From the NCBI RefSeq assembly GCF_900447215.1, contig NZ_UFYA01000001.1, positions 1-64,000 on the forward strand: DNA of 64,000 nucleotides, given 5' to 3'. Each line of letters starts with the position of its first letter. Positions within the stretch are counted from its first letter, which is position 1. Origin of the DNA: Dermatophilus congolensis. GTDB taxonomy: Bacteria; Actinomycetota; Actinomycetes; Actinomycetales; Dermatophilaceae. The position numbers and the translations under genes are program-made. Of this stretch, positions 26,555 to 34,148 are shown in pieces. The notes under the pieces were generated by a model, which was not told the origin of the DNA, did not search any database, and saw nothing but the letters and a program-made list of their open reading frames with translations.

Positions 26555-27820
26555 CTACTCATGTGCGGGTGGATGGGTGCGGGGTTGGGGGGTGGTGGTT
26601 GTGTTGTTTTTTCGGGTGGGGGTGGTGTTGTTGAGGGTGGTGCGTAGGTGTTCGCATGCTTTGGCGAGGGGTTTGGGGAGGGTGAAGAGGAAGGCGAGGG
26701 TGGGGATGCGGCGGAGGATTTTTTCTAGGAGGACGCATCCGGCGATGACGATGGTGGTGGCGAGGATGGGGTAGAGGAAAACGGCGCAGGGGATGCTGCG
26801 GATGGTGCTGCCGAGTCCGGTGCTTAGGCCGAGGGTGATGAGGTTGAGGATGGTGGCTAGGGGGATGTGGAGGGTGTAGATGCCGAGGGTGTGGTGGCCG
26901 AGGTAGGTCAGGGGGGTTGCTAGGTGGGGGATGCGGACGAGGCATCCGACGAAGCCGACTGCGGTCAGGCCGAGGGTGATGTAGAGGAGAGCGATGAGGG
27001 TGGCGTAGCCGGGGCCGGGTGGGGCGAGGCTGAGGAGTCGGGTCATGCCGATGGGTTGGTAGATGGCCCAGGAGGTGATGGCGGTGAGGATGGTGAGGGG
27101 TGGGCTGCTTGCCATGCGGGTGAGGATGGCGCGGCCGTGTACGCCTAGGCCGAAGAAGATGGCGTAGGTGAAGGCGCGGGTCCAGAGTGCGCTTTCGAGT
27201 GACCAGGCCTGGACGGCGATGAGGTGGAGGATGAAGAGTGTGGTGAGGGTGATCCAGGGGGGTACGCGTCGTAGTGCGGTGAAGAGGAGGATGTAGGTGG
27301 ATAGGGCGAAGAGGTACCAGAGGTAGGTGTTGGGGAGCCAGAGTTGGATGAGCCACTGGTCGAGGGAAGCGACTTTGTGGGGGGTGGGGAAGTCTGGTGG
27401 CATGCAGAGGATGAAGATGCCGTAGGTGATGAGCCAGATGGTGTAGAGCCAGTAGTTGGTGGCGGCGCCGAGGATGGCTTTGCCGCGGCGGAATCCTCGG
27501 TGGATTTTTCCGGATGCGAGTACGCCGGAGAGGGCGAATAGCAGGGGCATGCGGATGATGGAGAGGATTTGGTTGATGCGTGCCCATCGTCCGGTTTCGA
27601 GTCCGCCGACCCAGGCCATGAGGTAGTAGTGGCCGATGGTGACGTGGAAGAGGACGACGAGGATGACTGCGACGGCGCGTGAGGCGTCGATCCAGCGGAG
27701 TCGTGGTGGTGTTGTGGGGGTGGGGGAGGGGTGTGGAGACGGTGAGGTGGCGTGACTGCTCACGTCGGTTGGGGTTCCCTCTCGGTGTGTTGGTGCGGGT
27801 GCGTTGGGGGCGGGGTTCAT
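26555..27820 (-). CDS. Acyltransferase-3 family membrane protein
   Basis: A 421-aa integral membrane protein with about ten helices. After a 45-residue Pro/Ser/Thr/His-rich cytoplasmic tail it has the acyltransferase-3 opening (RWIDASRAVAVILVVLFHVT; Arg and His are the usual catalytic pair) and HTLGIYTLHIPL near the C-terminus. The family O-acylates cell-envelope sugars or lipids; the target here is unknown. It lies 9 bp upstream of menE and reads into it, yet no functional link with menaquinone is apparent. Start ATG 27820 is kept, though it lacks a clear Shine-Dalgarno; GTG about 54 bp further in is an alternative. Confidence 0.85.
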   Translation of the reverse strand: MNPAPNAPAPTHREGTPTDVSSHATSPSPHPSPTPTTPPRLRWIDASRAVAVILVVLFHVTIGHYYLMAWVGGLETGRWARINQILSIIRMPLLFALSGVLASGKIHRGFRRGKAILGAATNYWLYTIWLITYGIFILCMPPDFPTPHKVASLDQWLIQLWLPNTYLWYLFALSTYILLFTALRRVPPWITLTTLFILHLIAVQAWSLESALWTRAFTYAIFFGLGVHGRAILTRMASSPPLTILTAITSWAIYQPIGMTRLLSLAPPGPGYATLIALLYITLGLTAVGFVGCLVRIPHLATPLTYLGHHTLGIYTLHIPLATILNLITLGLSTGLGSTIRSIPCAVFLYPILATTIVIAGCVLLEKILRRIPTLAFLFTLPKPLAKACEHLRTTLNNTTPTRKNNTTTTPQPRTHPPAHE

Positions 27821-27927
27821 CCTAGGCAGGCCGCGTCGGTGGGGCTGCTGTGGGGTTTTGTTAGGGGAGTTGGTGTTGACGCTACGGATGTGGGGTGCGG
27901 TGCGGCAAATGTGCTGGTGAAGTGATG

Positions 27928-27967
27928 TGCGACTGAAGGGGTAGATGGTGTGCGACTTTGGGGGTAG
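27928..27967 (+). promoter_or_regulatory. Paired direct repeat (23-bp spacing) before MmpS-like copy 1
   Basis: TGCGACT occurs at 27928 and again at 27951, each followed by a GGGGTAG-type block (tgcgactgaaggggtag, tgcgactttgggggtag). The 23-bp period puts both copies on the same face of the helix. The same doublet, with the same spacing, occurs before copy 2 at 29524, and the distance from second repeat to start codon is also conserved (86 and 85 bp). A tandem activator site or a duplicated promoter box is likely. Confidence 0.55.
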
Positions 27968-28036
27968 TTATGTGGGGGTGAGTTTGGGGCCGGGGGTGGA
28001 TTACCGAGGGGTGGACGAGTGGTGACACTGATTTTT

Positions 28037-28443
28037 ATGAAGATGAAACAAATGTGTGTAGGTATGGCAGCGCTGTTTGTAAGCGCTAGTGGTTTTTGTG
28101 TGTATGCAAATGCGAAACCTGAAGATGTGAGGGTGTGCGGGATTACTACTCCAAAGAGGTTGAATACCGGTTGGATTCTTCAGATCCTCTGGGGAAGGTT
28201 TTCCCCTTGAAGAGGGACGGTCTGAATGGTCCCATGATTGTTTCTGAAGAGGTGTCCGATTCGACATGGAGTAAGAAAATGATCGCTGGTGCAGGTCCGA
28301 TGGTTTCGGCTACTGCTCCTGCTTCGGGAACTTTGCATTGCAAGATTATTGATCATGAGGGGAAAGTGATTGCTCAGCAGGAGGGAGTAAACGGGCAAGA
28401 GGTGAAGTGTCAGGTGCATCGAATAAAGGATTCATCACAGTAG
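28037..28443 (+). pseudogene. Frameshifted secreted MmpS-like small protein, copy 1
   Basis: Bases 28037 onward encode a signal peptide (MKMKQMCVGMAALFVSASGF, then CVYANA). The mature part is in another frame from about 28135: YYSKEVEYRLDSSDP, then VSDSTWSKKMIAGAGPMVSA, GTLHCKIIDHEGKVIAQQEG and VKCQV. The SW-SK..G..VS.....G...C.I...GK.V......VxC pattern resembles the extracytoplasmic beta-sandwich of MmpS/DUF-type accessory proteins. Copy 2 at 29632 reads through signal peptide and YSKE in one frame, which proves that the two halves belong together and that copy 1 has a frameshift between 28115 and 28140. No slippery sequence was seen there. The mature part alone (102 codons from GTG 28135) would lack an export signal. 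Confidence 0.65.
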
Positions 28444-28505
28444 TGATGAAGAATTCTTGGGCACTGTGAGAACTTCTATCTTGCGAAAGTTCAGATAAAG
28501 GAAGG

Positions 28506-29486
28506 TTAGAAGTACCAGGGGAAGGGGCTCCAGTCGGGGTTGCGTTTTTCAAGGAATTGGTCGCGGCCTTCGATGGCTTCGTCGGTCATATAGGCCAGTC
28601 TGGTGGCTTCTCCGGCGAATACTTGTTGGCCCATGAGCCCGTCGTCGGTGAGATTGAATGCGAATTTGAGCATGCGTTGGGCTTGGGGTGATTTGCTCAA
28701 GATTTCGGTGGCGACGCGGATGGCTTCGTGTTCGAGGTCGTCGTGGTCGGTGACGATGTTGACGGCGCCCATGCGGTGCATGTCTTCGGCGGTGTATTCG
28801 CGGCCGAGGAAGAAGATTTCGCGGGCGAATTTTTGGCCCACCATTTTGGCGAGGTAGGCGGAGCCGTAACCGGCGTCGAAGGAGCCTACGTCGGCGTCGG
28901 TTTGTTTGAAGCGGGCGTTTTGGCGGGAGGCTATGGTGAGGTCGCAGACGACGTGGAGGGAGTGTCCGCCGCCTGCTGCCCAGCCGTTGACGACGGCGAT
29001 GACGATTTTGGGCATGGTACGGATGAGGCGTTGCACTTCGAGGATGTGGAGGCGGCCACCTTCGGCTTTGGTGCGTTGTTCGTCGATGTTGGTGTGGGAT
29101 TCCTCGCCGGTGGTGGCGTCTTTGCTGGCGTATTGATATCCGGATCGTCCGCGGATGCGTTGGTCTCCGCCGGTGCAGAAGGCCCATCCGTTGGTGGTGG
29201 GGGATTTGCCTGGGGTGGGGTGGGGGCCGTTGCCGGTGAGGAGGATGGTTCCCACGTGTGGGGTCATGCGGGCGTGGTCGAGGGCGCGGTAGAGCTCGTC
29301 GACGGTGTGTGGTCGGAATGCGTTGAGAACTTCGGGTCGGTTGAAGGCGATGCGCACGCAGCCCAGGGGGCGTCCGGGGACGGGGCCGGGGGCGGTGCTG
29401 CGGTGGTAGGTGATGTCGGTCAGGTCCTCGAAGCCGGGAACTGTCTCCCATGTAGTGGGGTCGAAGGTCTGTGACACGGTGTCCAT
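28506..29486 (-). CDS. menB: 1,4-dihydroxy-2-naphthoyl-CoA synthase MenB
   Basis: MenB is the crotonase-family enzyme that closes the naphthoate ring from o-succinylbenzoyl-CoA. The 326-aa product has the CoA-binding loops VRIAFNRPEVLNAFRP and FCTGGDQRIRGRSGYQY, the oxyanion-hole region VNGWAAGGGHSLHVVCDL, the catalytic segment QTDADVGSFDAGYGSAYLA and the C-terminal PDWSPFPWYF signature typical of MenB. It is flanked on both sides by the two damaged MmpS-like genes on the opposite strand. A 14-bp perfect palindrome lies between its start codon and promoter. ATG 29486 is used. Confidence 0.97.
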   Translation of the reverse strand: MDTVSQTFDPTTWETVPGFEDLTDITYHRSTAPGPVPGRPLGCVRIAFNRPEVLNAFRPHTVDELYRALDHARMTPHVGTILLTGNGPHPTPGKSPTTNGWAFCTGGDQRIRGRSGYQYASKDATTGEESHTNIDEQRTKAEGGRLHILEVQRLIRTMPKIVIAVVNGWAAGGGHSLHVVCDLTIASRQNARFKQTDADVGSFDAGYGSAYLAKMVGQKFAREIFFLGREYTAEDMHRMGAVNIVTDHDDLEHEAIRVATEILSKSPQAQRMLKFAFNLTDDGLMGQQVFAGEATRLAYMTDEAIEGRDQFLEKRNPDWSPFPWYF

Positions 29487-29490
29487 GTGG

Positions 29491-29504
29491 CAAGCCTAGG
29501 CTTG
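29491..29504. promoter_or_regulatory. 14-bp perfect palindrome overlapping the menB translation start region
   Basis: CAAGCCTAGGCTTG is self-complementary and lies only 4 bp upstream of the menB ATG, where it includes the only Shine-Dalgarno-like AGG. It could be an operator or an RNA hairpin that masks ribosome binding. No matching site was noticed at the other men genes. Confidence 0.4.
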
Positions 29505-29523
29505 CGGTGTTGTTCTGGTGGGA

Positions 29524-29563
29524 TGCGACTTTGGGGGTAGGTGGGGTGCGACTTTAGGTGTAG
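29524..29563 (+). promoter_or_regulatory. Paired direct repeat (23-bp spacing) before MmpS-like copy 2
   Basis: TGCGACTTT at 29524 and 29547, each followed by a G-rich GTAG block, repeats the doublet found at 27928. Sequence further down is also alike in both loci (a gggggcggatgaccg-type stretch, a TTTTATGA or TTGTCATGA start region), so promoter and gene were duplicated as one unit. Confidence 0.55.
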
Positions 29564-29631
29564 GGGTGTCAGGTGGTTTGCAGACTGGGGGCGGATGACC
29601 GGTGGGGTGGTACAGGGAAAAACTGGTTGTC

Positions 29632-29830
29632 ATGAGGAGGCAACGATTTTTTGTAGGTGTGGCGGCGTTGTTTATGGGGGCTAGTTTTATTTCTGCGTAT
29701 GTAGACCCGATTCAGCAGCAGGAGTCTTACTCCAAAGAGACTGTGTACAGGGTGCAGTCTTCGGGGGCTGTGGGGGATCGACCGTGAGGGGGAAACGGTC
29801 GCGCAGCAGGAGGGGTCTAATGGAAAGTGA
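29632..29830 (+). pseudogene. Truncated secreted MmpS-like small protein, copy 2
   Basis: The frame starting at ATG 29632 reads MRRQRFFVGVAALFMGASF, then SYSKETVYRVQSSGAVGDRP and stops. The shifted frame from 29780 reads DREGETVAQQEGSNGK and stops at 29828-29830, matching the C-terminal DHEGKVIAQQEGVNG of copy 1. Compared with copy 1, most of the mature domain (roughly 50 codons) is deleted and a frameshift added, and the final cysteine strand is lost. It is a deletion relic of a paralogue. Confidence 0.65.
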
Positions 29831-29904
29831 AGGCAGCTGTGTCGCATTGGCTGGCTAGGTAAGGCCCAGAAAAAGAGCTGTGGGGTGGGTCTAGCCTTGA
29901 GTGC

Positions 29905-30381
29905 ATGCCGATCCCTGAACATGTTGCGAGGTTGCGGGCCAAGGTGGGGCACGATCTGTTGTGGCTGCCGGGTGTGACTGCTGTGGTGGTGCGTGAGGGT
30001 GGTCGGGGGGTGGAGGTGGTGTTGGTGCGTCGTTCTGATAACGGTGAGTACACCCCGGTGACTGGGGTGGTTGATCCGTTGGAACCCCCTGCGGTGACGG
30101 CGGTGCGTGAGGCGAAGGAAGAGGCGTGTATTGATGTTGAGGTTGAGCGGTTGATCGCTGTGCGAGTGACGCCGGTTGTTACTTATCCCAATGGTGATCA
30201 GTCTGCTTATGTTGATGTTGCTTTTCGGTGTCGGTGGGTAGGTGGTGTTCCGCGGGTGGGAGACGATGAGTCTTCTGAGGTGGGGTGGTGGCCGGTGACA
30301 GATCTTCCGCCGATGGAGGGTCGTCATCGTGAGGCGATTGAGATTGCGTGTCGTGATGATGGTGAGGTCGTTTACGACTGA
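29905..30381 (+). CDS. NUDIX hydrolase
   Basis: A 158-aa NUDIX protein. The Nudix box is visible as G-V-V-D-P-L-E then seven residues to REAKEEACI, which keeps the spacing Gx5Ex7REUxEExxU, although the first Gly loop (TGVVDPLEPP) is slightly altered from the common GGxxE form. Preceding strands read LPGVTAVVVREG and VVLVRRSDNGEYTPV. It would hydrolyse a nucleoside diphosphate linked to another group; the substrate cannot be predicted. It stands alone between MmpS-like copy 2 and the Pta-like gene. Confidence 0.88.
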   Translation: MPIPEHVARLRAKVGHDLLWLPGVTAVVVREGGRGVEVVLVRRSDNGEYTPVTGVVDPLEPPAVTAVREAKEEACIDVEVERLIAVRVTPVVTYPNGDQSAYVDVAFRCRWVGGVPRVGDDESSEVGWWPVTDLPPMEGRHREAIEIACRDDGEVVYD

Positions 30382-30467
30382 TGCGTGTTCTTGTGCACAC
30401 GATTGCGCTATGTGCTTGCTAACCGGTCGCATTGGCCGATGAGGAGGCAGGACTGTCCTAGTCTCCG

Positions 30468-30481
30468 CCCACGGCCGTGGG
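30468..30481. promoter_or_regulatory. 14-bp perfect palindrome upstream of the Pta-like gene
   Basis: CCCACGGCCGTGGG lies 24 bp before the start codon at 30506, in the region where a repressor would block transcription or where the transcript could form a stem. No second copy was noticed in the window. Confidence 0.35.
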
Positions 30482-30505
30482 TGGTGTCGTGGTGAGGAGC
30501 GCAGC

Positions 30506-32554
30506 ATGCAACGACGGATTCTCGTGGTACCCGCCGGTCATCGGGAGCCTGTGACTCCTGTGTGTCTAGGCCTGGTTCAGGCGCTGTCCGAGACGCGTGT
30601 GAATGTGGCTTATGCCAAACCCATTGCGCAGGAGTTCAGCAAGGGTAACGAGGATCAATCTGTTGAGGTGTTTCGGTTGGTGACGCGGTTGCGTCCGCCA
30701 CAGCCGGTTACTTCTGATACCGCGATGCGTAATTACGCCATGTATGGCAGTGACACTATGCTGTCTTCGGCGCTTTTTGAGATGCGTGATGTTTTGGCGC
30801 ATGAAGCGGTGGTTTTTGAGGGGCTTTCCCCTATTCGCGGGACTTCTTTGACGAATCAGTTCAATGAAGAGTTTGCCGTGGGTGTTGATGCTGATGTGCT
30901 TCTTGTTGCCACAGCTGCCGAGGGTTTGGCCGAAGTTGTTGATCATGTCGCGATGGCTGCGCGTCCTTTTACTGACCGTCGCCCAGGCCGGGTTATTGGC
31001 GTTGTCATTGTCGGTATTCAGGATGATGACAAGGGGCTGCTGGGTGATGTTCAGCGTGATCTTGAAGCCCGGAATTTGCAGGTTGTTGCTGCTGTTCCGC
31101 ATAGTCCTCAGCTTGAGCGTTTGCGGGTGCGTGACATTGTTCATCAGCTGCGTCTGACGGTTGTTTCTGAGGGCGATATGGATCGTCGTGTTGAGCACAC
31201 GATGATCGCTGCTCAAGGTATGCCAGGTGTTGTGGACCGTACCGCTGAGGCGGGGCGTTTTGTCATCACCCCTGGTGATCGTCCGGATGTTCTTATGACT
31301 GCTGCTCTTGCTGAGATTAAGGGGGTTCGTCCAGCGGGTGTGCTTCTGACGAGCGGTCTTTTGCCTAGCGAGAATGTGATGAGTTTGTGTGCGCCAGCGT
31401 TGGAGGCGGGTATGCCTTTGTTGGCGACGGATGACTTCACGTATGAGGCGGCTTCGGCGGTGAACGGCATCCAGATGCAGATTCCCGCTGATGACGAAGA
31501 GCGTGCACAGATGACGAAACAGACGTATGCCGAAGCGTTTTCTACTGAGTGGCTCCGCGGTTTGCAGGAGAATGAGCAGCCACGTCGCGCTACATATATT
31601 CAGTTGCGGGCTTCGGTGATGGAGCGGTTGGGTACTAAGCGTTACGCCACAGCTTTGCCTGGTCCTGTCACTGTCGACATGCTCCGTTCTGCCCGGGCGT
31701 TGCTCGATTTCGGTATGGCTACGTGTTTGTTTGTTGGGTCTACTGAGCAAATTGGTGAGGTTGCTGCTCTTCACCACATCCCTATGCCTGATGCGGCGCA
31801 GATCATTGATGTTGCAAGCCCTGCTCCTGAGGTTGTGCGCTATTTGGCGGCTAAACGTGGTGTTGAGGAACAGGTGGCTGTCCGAGATTTGGCTGATCCG
31901 CTTACTTACTCCATGGTTTTGCTTGCGATGGAGGAAGTGCAGTCTGTGGTGGGTGACCGTATCGATACCGGTTCGGATTTGGTGCGTTTGGCTGACGAAC
32001 TTATCGGTTTGTCTCCTGGAGTTACTTCGGTGGGGACCAGTACGTATCTTCTCGATAAGGAGTCCATCCAGATTTATGCTGGCCCTGCCTATGGGGAGAA
32101 CGCCACGGTTGAGCAGATTGTGATTTCGGCTGAGCTGGCGGCTGATCGCGCTATTTCTTTGGGTATTTACCCGACGGTTACGTTCGTTTCTGAGGGGGAT
32201 TGTTCTGCAGGAACTCTTGAGTTGATGACTCAGTGCCGGGACCTTCTTGTTACTCGACGTCCTGATTTGGCTGTTGCAGAGCCGATTCAGCTTAAAGAGT
32301 TCTTTGACCGTCCGCTTGAGGGGGGTGTGCGTTCTGGTGGTGGTTCTGTTGGTAATGCTTCGGTTCTTGTGTTCCATTCGACTCAGGCTCGAGAGCAAGC
32401 GCTGCGTGAGGCCCAACGGCATGTTGAGGGTAGCCGGGTTGGCCCGTTGCTGAATGGTTACGCCAAGCCATTTGCGGGGTTGCCGCAGCGTGGTGGTGGC
32501 CCAGAGATTACGGACACGATCGGTTTAACGGCGGTTCTCACGGATCGCGCCTGA
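30506..32554 (+). CDS. pta: Phosphate acetyltransferase-like protein with altered catalytic motifs
   Basis: The 682-aa protein has the architecture of long Pta enzymes: an N-terminal P-loop-like domain (here without a Walker A, as in other actinobacteria), a central DRTGG domain (about 215-330) and a C-terminal PTA_PTB domain (about 370-680). Length and order are normal. The catalytic domain, however, has lost the expected signatures: the GMVSG..HST region reads SVVGDRIDTGSDL, the SYSTGTSGSG loop reads VSEGDCSAG, and VGPVLQGLRKPVNDLSRG reads VGPLLNGYAKPFAGLPQRG. It is therefore uncertain that it makes acetyl phosphate. No ackA follows; menC does, after 72 bp. GTG/ATG choice is clear (ATG 30506 after gaggagc). 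Confidence 0.75.
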   Translation: MQRRILVVPAGHREPVTPVCLGLVQALSETRVNVAYAKPIAQEFSKGNEDQSVEVFRLVTRLRPPQPVTSDTAMRNYAMYGSDTMLSSALFEMRDVLAHEAVVFEGLSPIRGTSLTNQFNEEFAVGVDADVLLVATAAEGLAEVVDHVAMAARPFTDRRPGRVIGVVIVGIQDDDKGLLGDVQRDLEARNLQVVAAVPHSPQLERLRVRDIVHQLRLTVVSEGDMDRRVEHTMIAAQGMPGVVDRTAEAGRFVITPGDRPDVLMTAALAEIKGVRPAGVLLTSGLLPSENVMSLCAPALEAGMPLLATDDFTYEAASAVNGIQMQIPADDEERAQMTKQTYAEAFSTEWLRGLQENEQPRRATYIQLRASVMERLGTKRYATALPGPVTVDMLRSARALLDFGMATCLFVGSTEQIGEVAALHHIPMPDAAQIIDVASPAPEVVRYLAAKRGVEEQVAVRDLADPLTYSMVLLAMEEVQSVVGDRIDTGSDLVRLADELIGLSPGVTSVGTSTYLLDKESIQIYAGPAYGENATVEQIVISAELAADRAISLGIYPTVTFVSEGDCSAGTLELMTQCRDLLVTRRPDLAVAEPIQLKEFFDRPLEGGVRSGGGSVGNASVLVFHSTQAREQALREAQRHVEGSRVGPLLNGYAKPFAGLPQRGGGPEITDTIGLTAVLTDRA

Positions 32555-32626
32555 GCCGGTGTGCCGGCGGGTGGAAATGAGTAGGTAGTGGATGCGTCGT
32601 TCTGTTCTAGGCGCCAGGATAGGACG

Positions 32627-33667
32627 ATGCATTCTTCTGTGCCTTCGCTGCGTTCTGCGTGTGTGTCTTCTTGGCCAACTTTGGCGGAATTGCTTGATGC
32701 CTCGTGTGTGGTCCGTATTCCTATGAACACGCGTTTCCGTGGGGTGACTCATCGGGAGGCCATGCTTTTTCGAGGGCCTGCTGGCTGGGGGGAATGGTCG
32801 CCTTTTGTGGAGTATGGCCCGGCGGAGTCCTCACGGTGGTTGGCTGCGGCGATTGAGGCTGCCTGGTGCGGCTGGCCTGAACCGGTTCGTGAAGTTGTTC
32901 CGGTTAATGCCACGGTTCCAGCTGTGCCAGCTAGTCGAGTGCCGGACATTCTCGATCGTTATGACGGGTTCGCTGCAGTGAAGGTCAAGGTGGCTGAGCA
33001 GGGGCAGAGCCTAGCTGAGGATGTGGATAGGGTTGCAGCGGTCCGGGATTATGTTGGAGCGGATGTTCCGGTGCGTCTAGATGCTAACGCGGGTTGGGAT
33101 GTGCGCACTGCGGTGGAGGCTATTGCTGTGTTGTCGCGGTACAGCCTTGAATATGTAGAGCAGCCTGTGGCTGAGGTGGATGATTTGGCGCGTCTTCGTC
33201 GCGCTCTTGTAACGGCGGGTTGCAGTGTGCGTATCGCTGCTGATGAGTCGATCCGTAAGGCGGAAGATCCTTTACGAGTTGCTCGTGCTGAGGCCGCTGA
33301 TCTCATTGTGGTCAAGGTGGCGCCGTTGGGGGGTGTGCGCCGTGCTCTTGAGATTGCTGAGCAGGTGGGATTGCCGACTGTGGTGAGTAGTGCTTTGGAT
33401 ACTTCGGTTGGTATTGGGGCTGGGGTGGCGCTTGCGGCTGCGCTTCCAGAGCTTGAGTTTGCGTGTGGTTTAGGCACGGTTGCGTTGCTGGCTGGGGATG
33501 TATCGCGTAGTTCATTGGTGCCTAGAGGGGGTGTGCTTCCGGTGGGGTCTGTGGAGGTGGATTCAGGTTTGGTGGAGCAGTTTGAGGCGCCCGTGGAGCG
33601 GCTGCAGTGGTGGCATCAACGGCTGGGGAGCGCTTATCGCTATGTGTGTGATTCTCCAGGACTTTGA
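32627..33667 (+). CDS. menC: o-Succinylbenzoate synthase MenC
   Basis: MenC dehydrates SHCHC to o-succinylbenzoate and belongs to the enolase superfamily. Catalytic pattern: Lys pair in AAVKVKVAE, metal ligands Asp in VRLDANAGW, Glu in LEYVEQPV and Asp in IAADESIR, and the second catalytic Lys in LIVVKVAPLGG. The N-terminal capping domain reads VVRIPMNTRFRGVTHREAML with GWGEWSPF. ATG 32627 has agga 7 nt upstream; an in-frame GTG at 32588 would add 13 residues. It lies downstream of the Pta-like gene in the same direction and gives the window its fourth menaquinone gene; menD and menF are not here. Confidence 0.94.
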   Translation: MHSSVPSLRSACVSSWPTLAELLDASCVVRIPMNTRFRGVTHREAMLFRGPAGWGEWSPFVEYGPAESSRWLAAAIEAAWCGWPEPVREVVPVNATVPAVPASRVPDILDRYDGFAAVKVKVAEQGQSLAEDVDRVAAVRDYVGADVPVRLDANAGWDVRTAVEAIAVLSRYSLEYVEQPVAEVDDLARLRRALVTAGCSVRIAADESIRKAEDPLRVARAEAADLIVVKVAPLGGVRRALEIAEQVGLPTVVSSALDTSVGIGAGVALAAALPELEFACGLGTVALLAGDVSRSSLVPRGGVLPVGSVEVDSGLVEQFEAPVERLQWWHQRLGSAYRYVCDSPGL

Positions 33668-34148
33668 GGGGAGGGATTTCAGGTGGGCGAGGTTCCTGTA
33701 AATGTGAAGAGTGGTCTTTTCGAGAAAGTCAGATTATTTTTGTAAATATTTTTTTACAGAAAATCTGGTTACTGGGGCTACCTATTTGTGTCTTACGTCA
33801 CTTTGAGTGCTTACGTCCTGATGGTAGCTGTGTTTTGGATGGGGTGTGCTGCTGCTTACTGCTAGCTCCCCTGCCATCTCGAGTGAAAGTCACTGGAGAT
33901 GGCATCGGAGGCCCCAGTGTCCTAGGCGGGTTCTTGGGGGAGAACAGCTCAATAGTTTCAAGATTTCTTTGTCTTGGTCGATCCTTATCTCTTGTATAGG
34001 TCAAGATTTCGGTGTGGTTATACGGAGTCCGTGCCGCTGCGTCCGCTGGTGATAACACTGGGTAAATAAAAATATATGAGGGCGATCGACTGACTCCTTG
34101 ATACCCGGTTGCCATTGCCCTTCATCTTCTTAGAGGAAAGGTCCGGTC
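33668..34148 (+). other. AT-richer intergenic region with two hairpins
   Basis: A 480-bp gap without a credible gene. Bases 33730-33767 form an imperfect inverted repeat (cagatt...tttttgtaaa against tttacagaaaatctg) with a T-rich loop, a plausible menC terminator. Bases 33872-33904 form a nearly perfect 14-bp hairpin (tgccatctc, one mismatch, agtga / aag / tcact, gagatggca). The stretch 34063-34080 is AT-rich (taaataaaaatatatgag) and may hold the promoter of the amidohydrolase. The region is noticeably richer in A/T than its neighbours, as in Lsr2-bound or scarred DNA. Confidence 0.5.

Noticed and set aside
27928-29563. Short repeats suggestive of a CRISPR
   Set aside because: Only two doublets exist, the repeats are short and promoter-proximal, and there are no spacers of constant length or cas genes.
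30566-32422. 618-codon open frame on the - strand opposite the Pta-like gene
   Set aside because: It is an exact antisense shadow: Asn/Thr/Arg-rich, no domain pattern, no Shine-Dalgarno, and the + strand protein keeps family structure.
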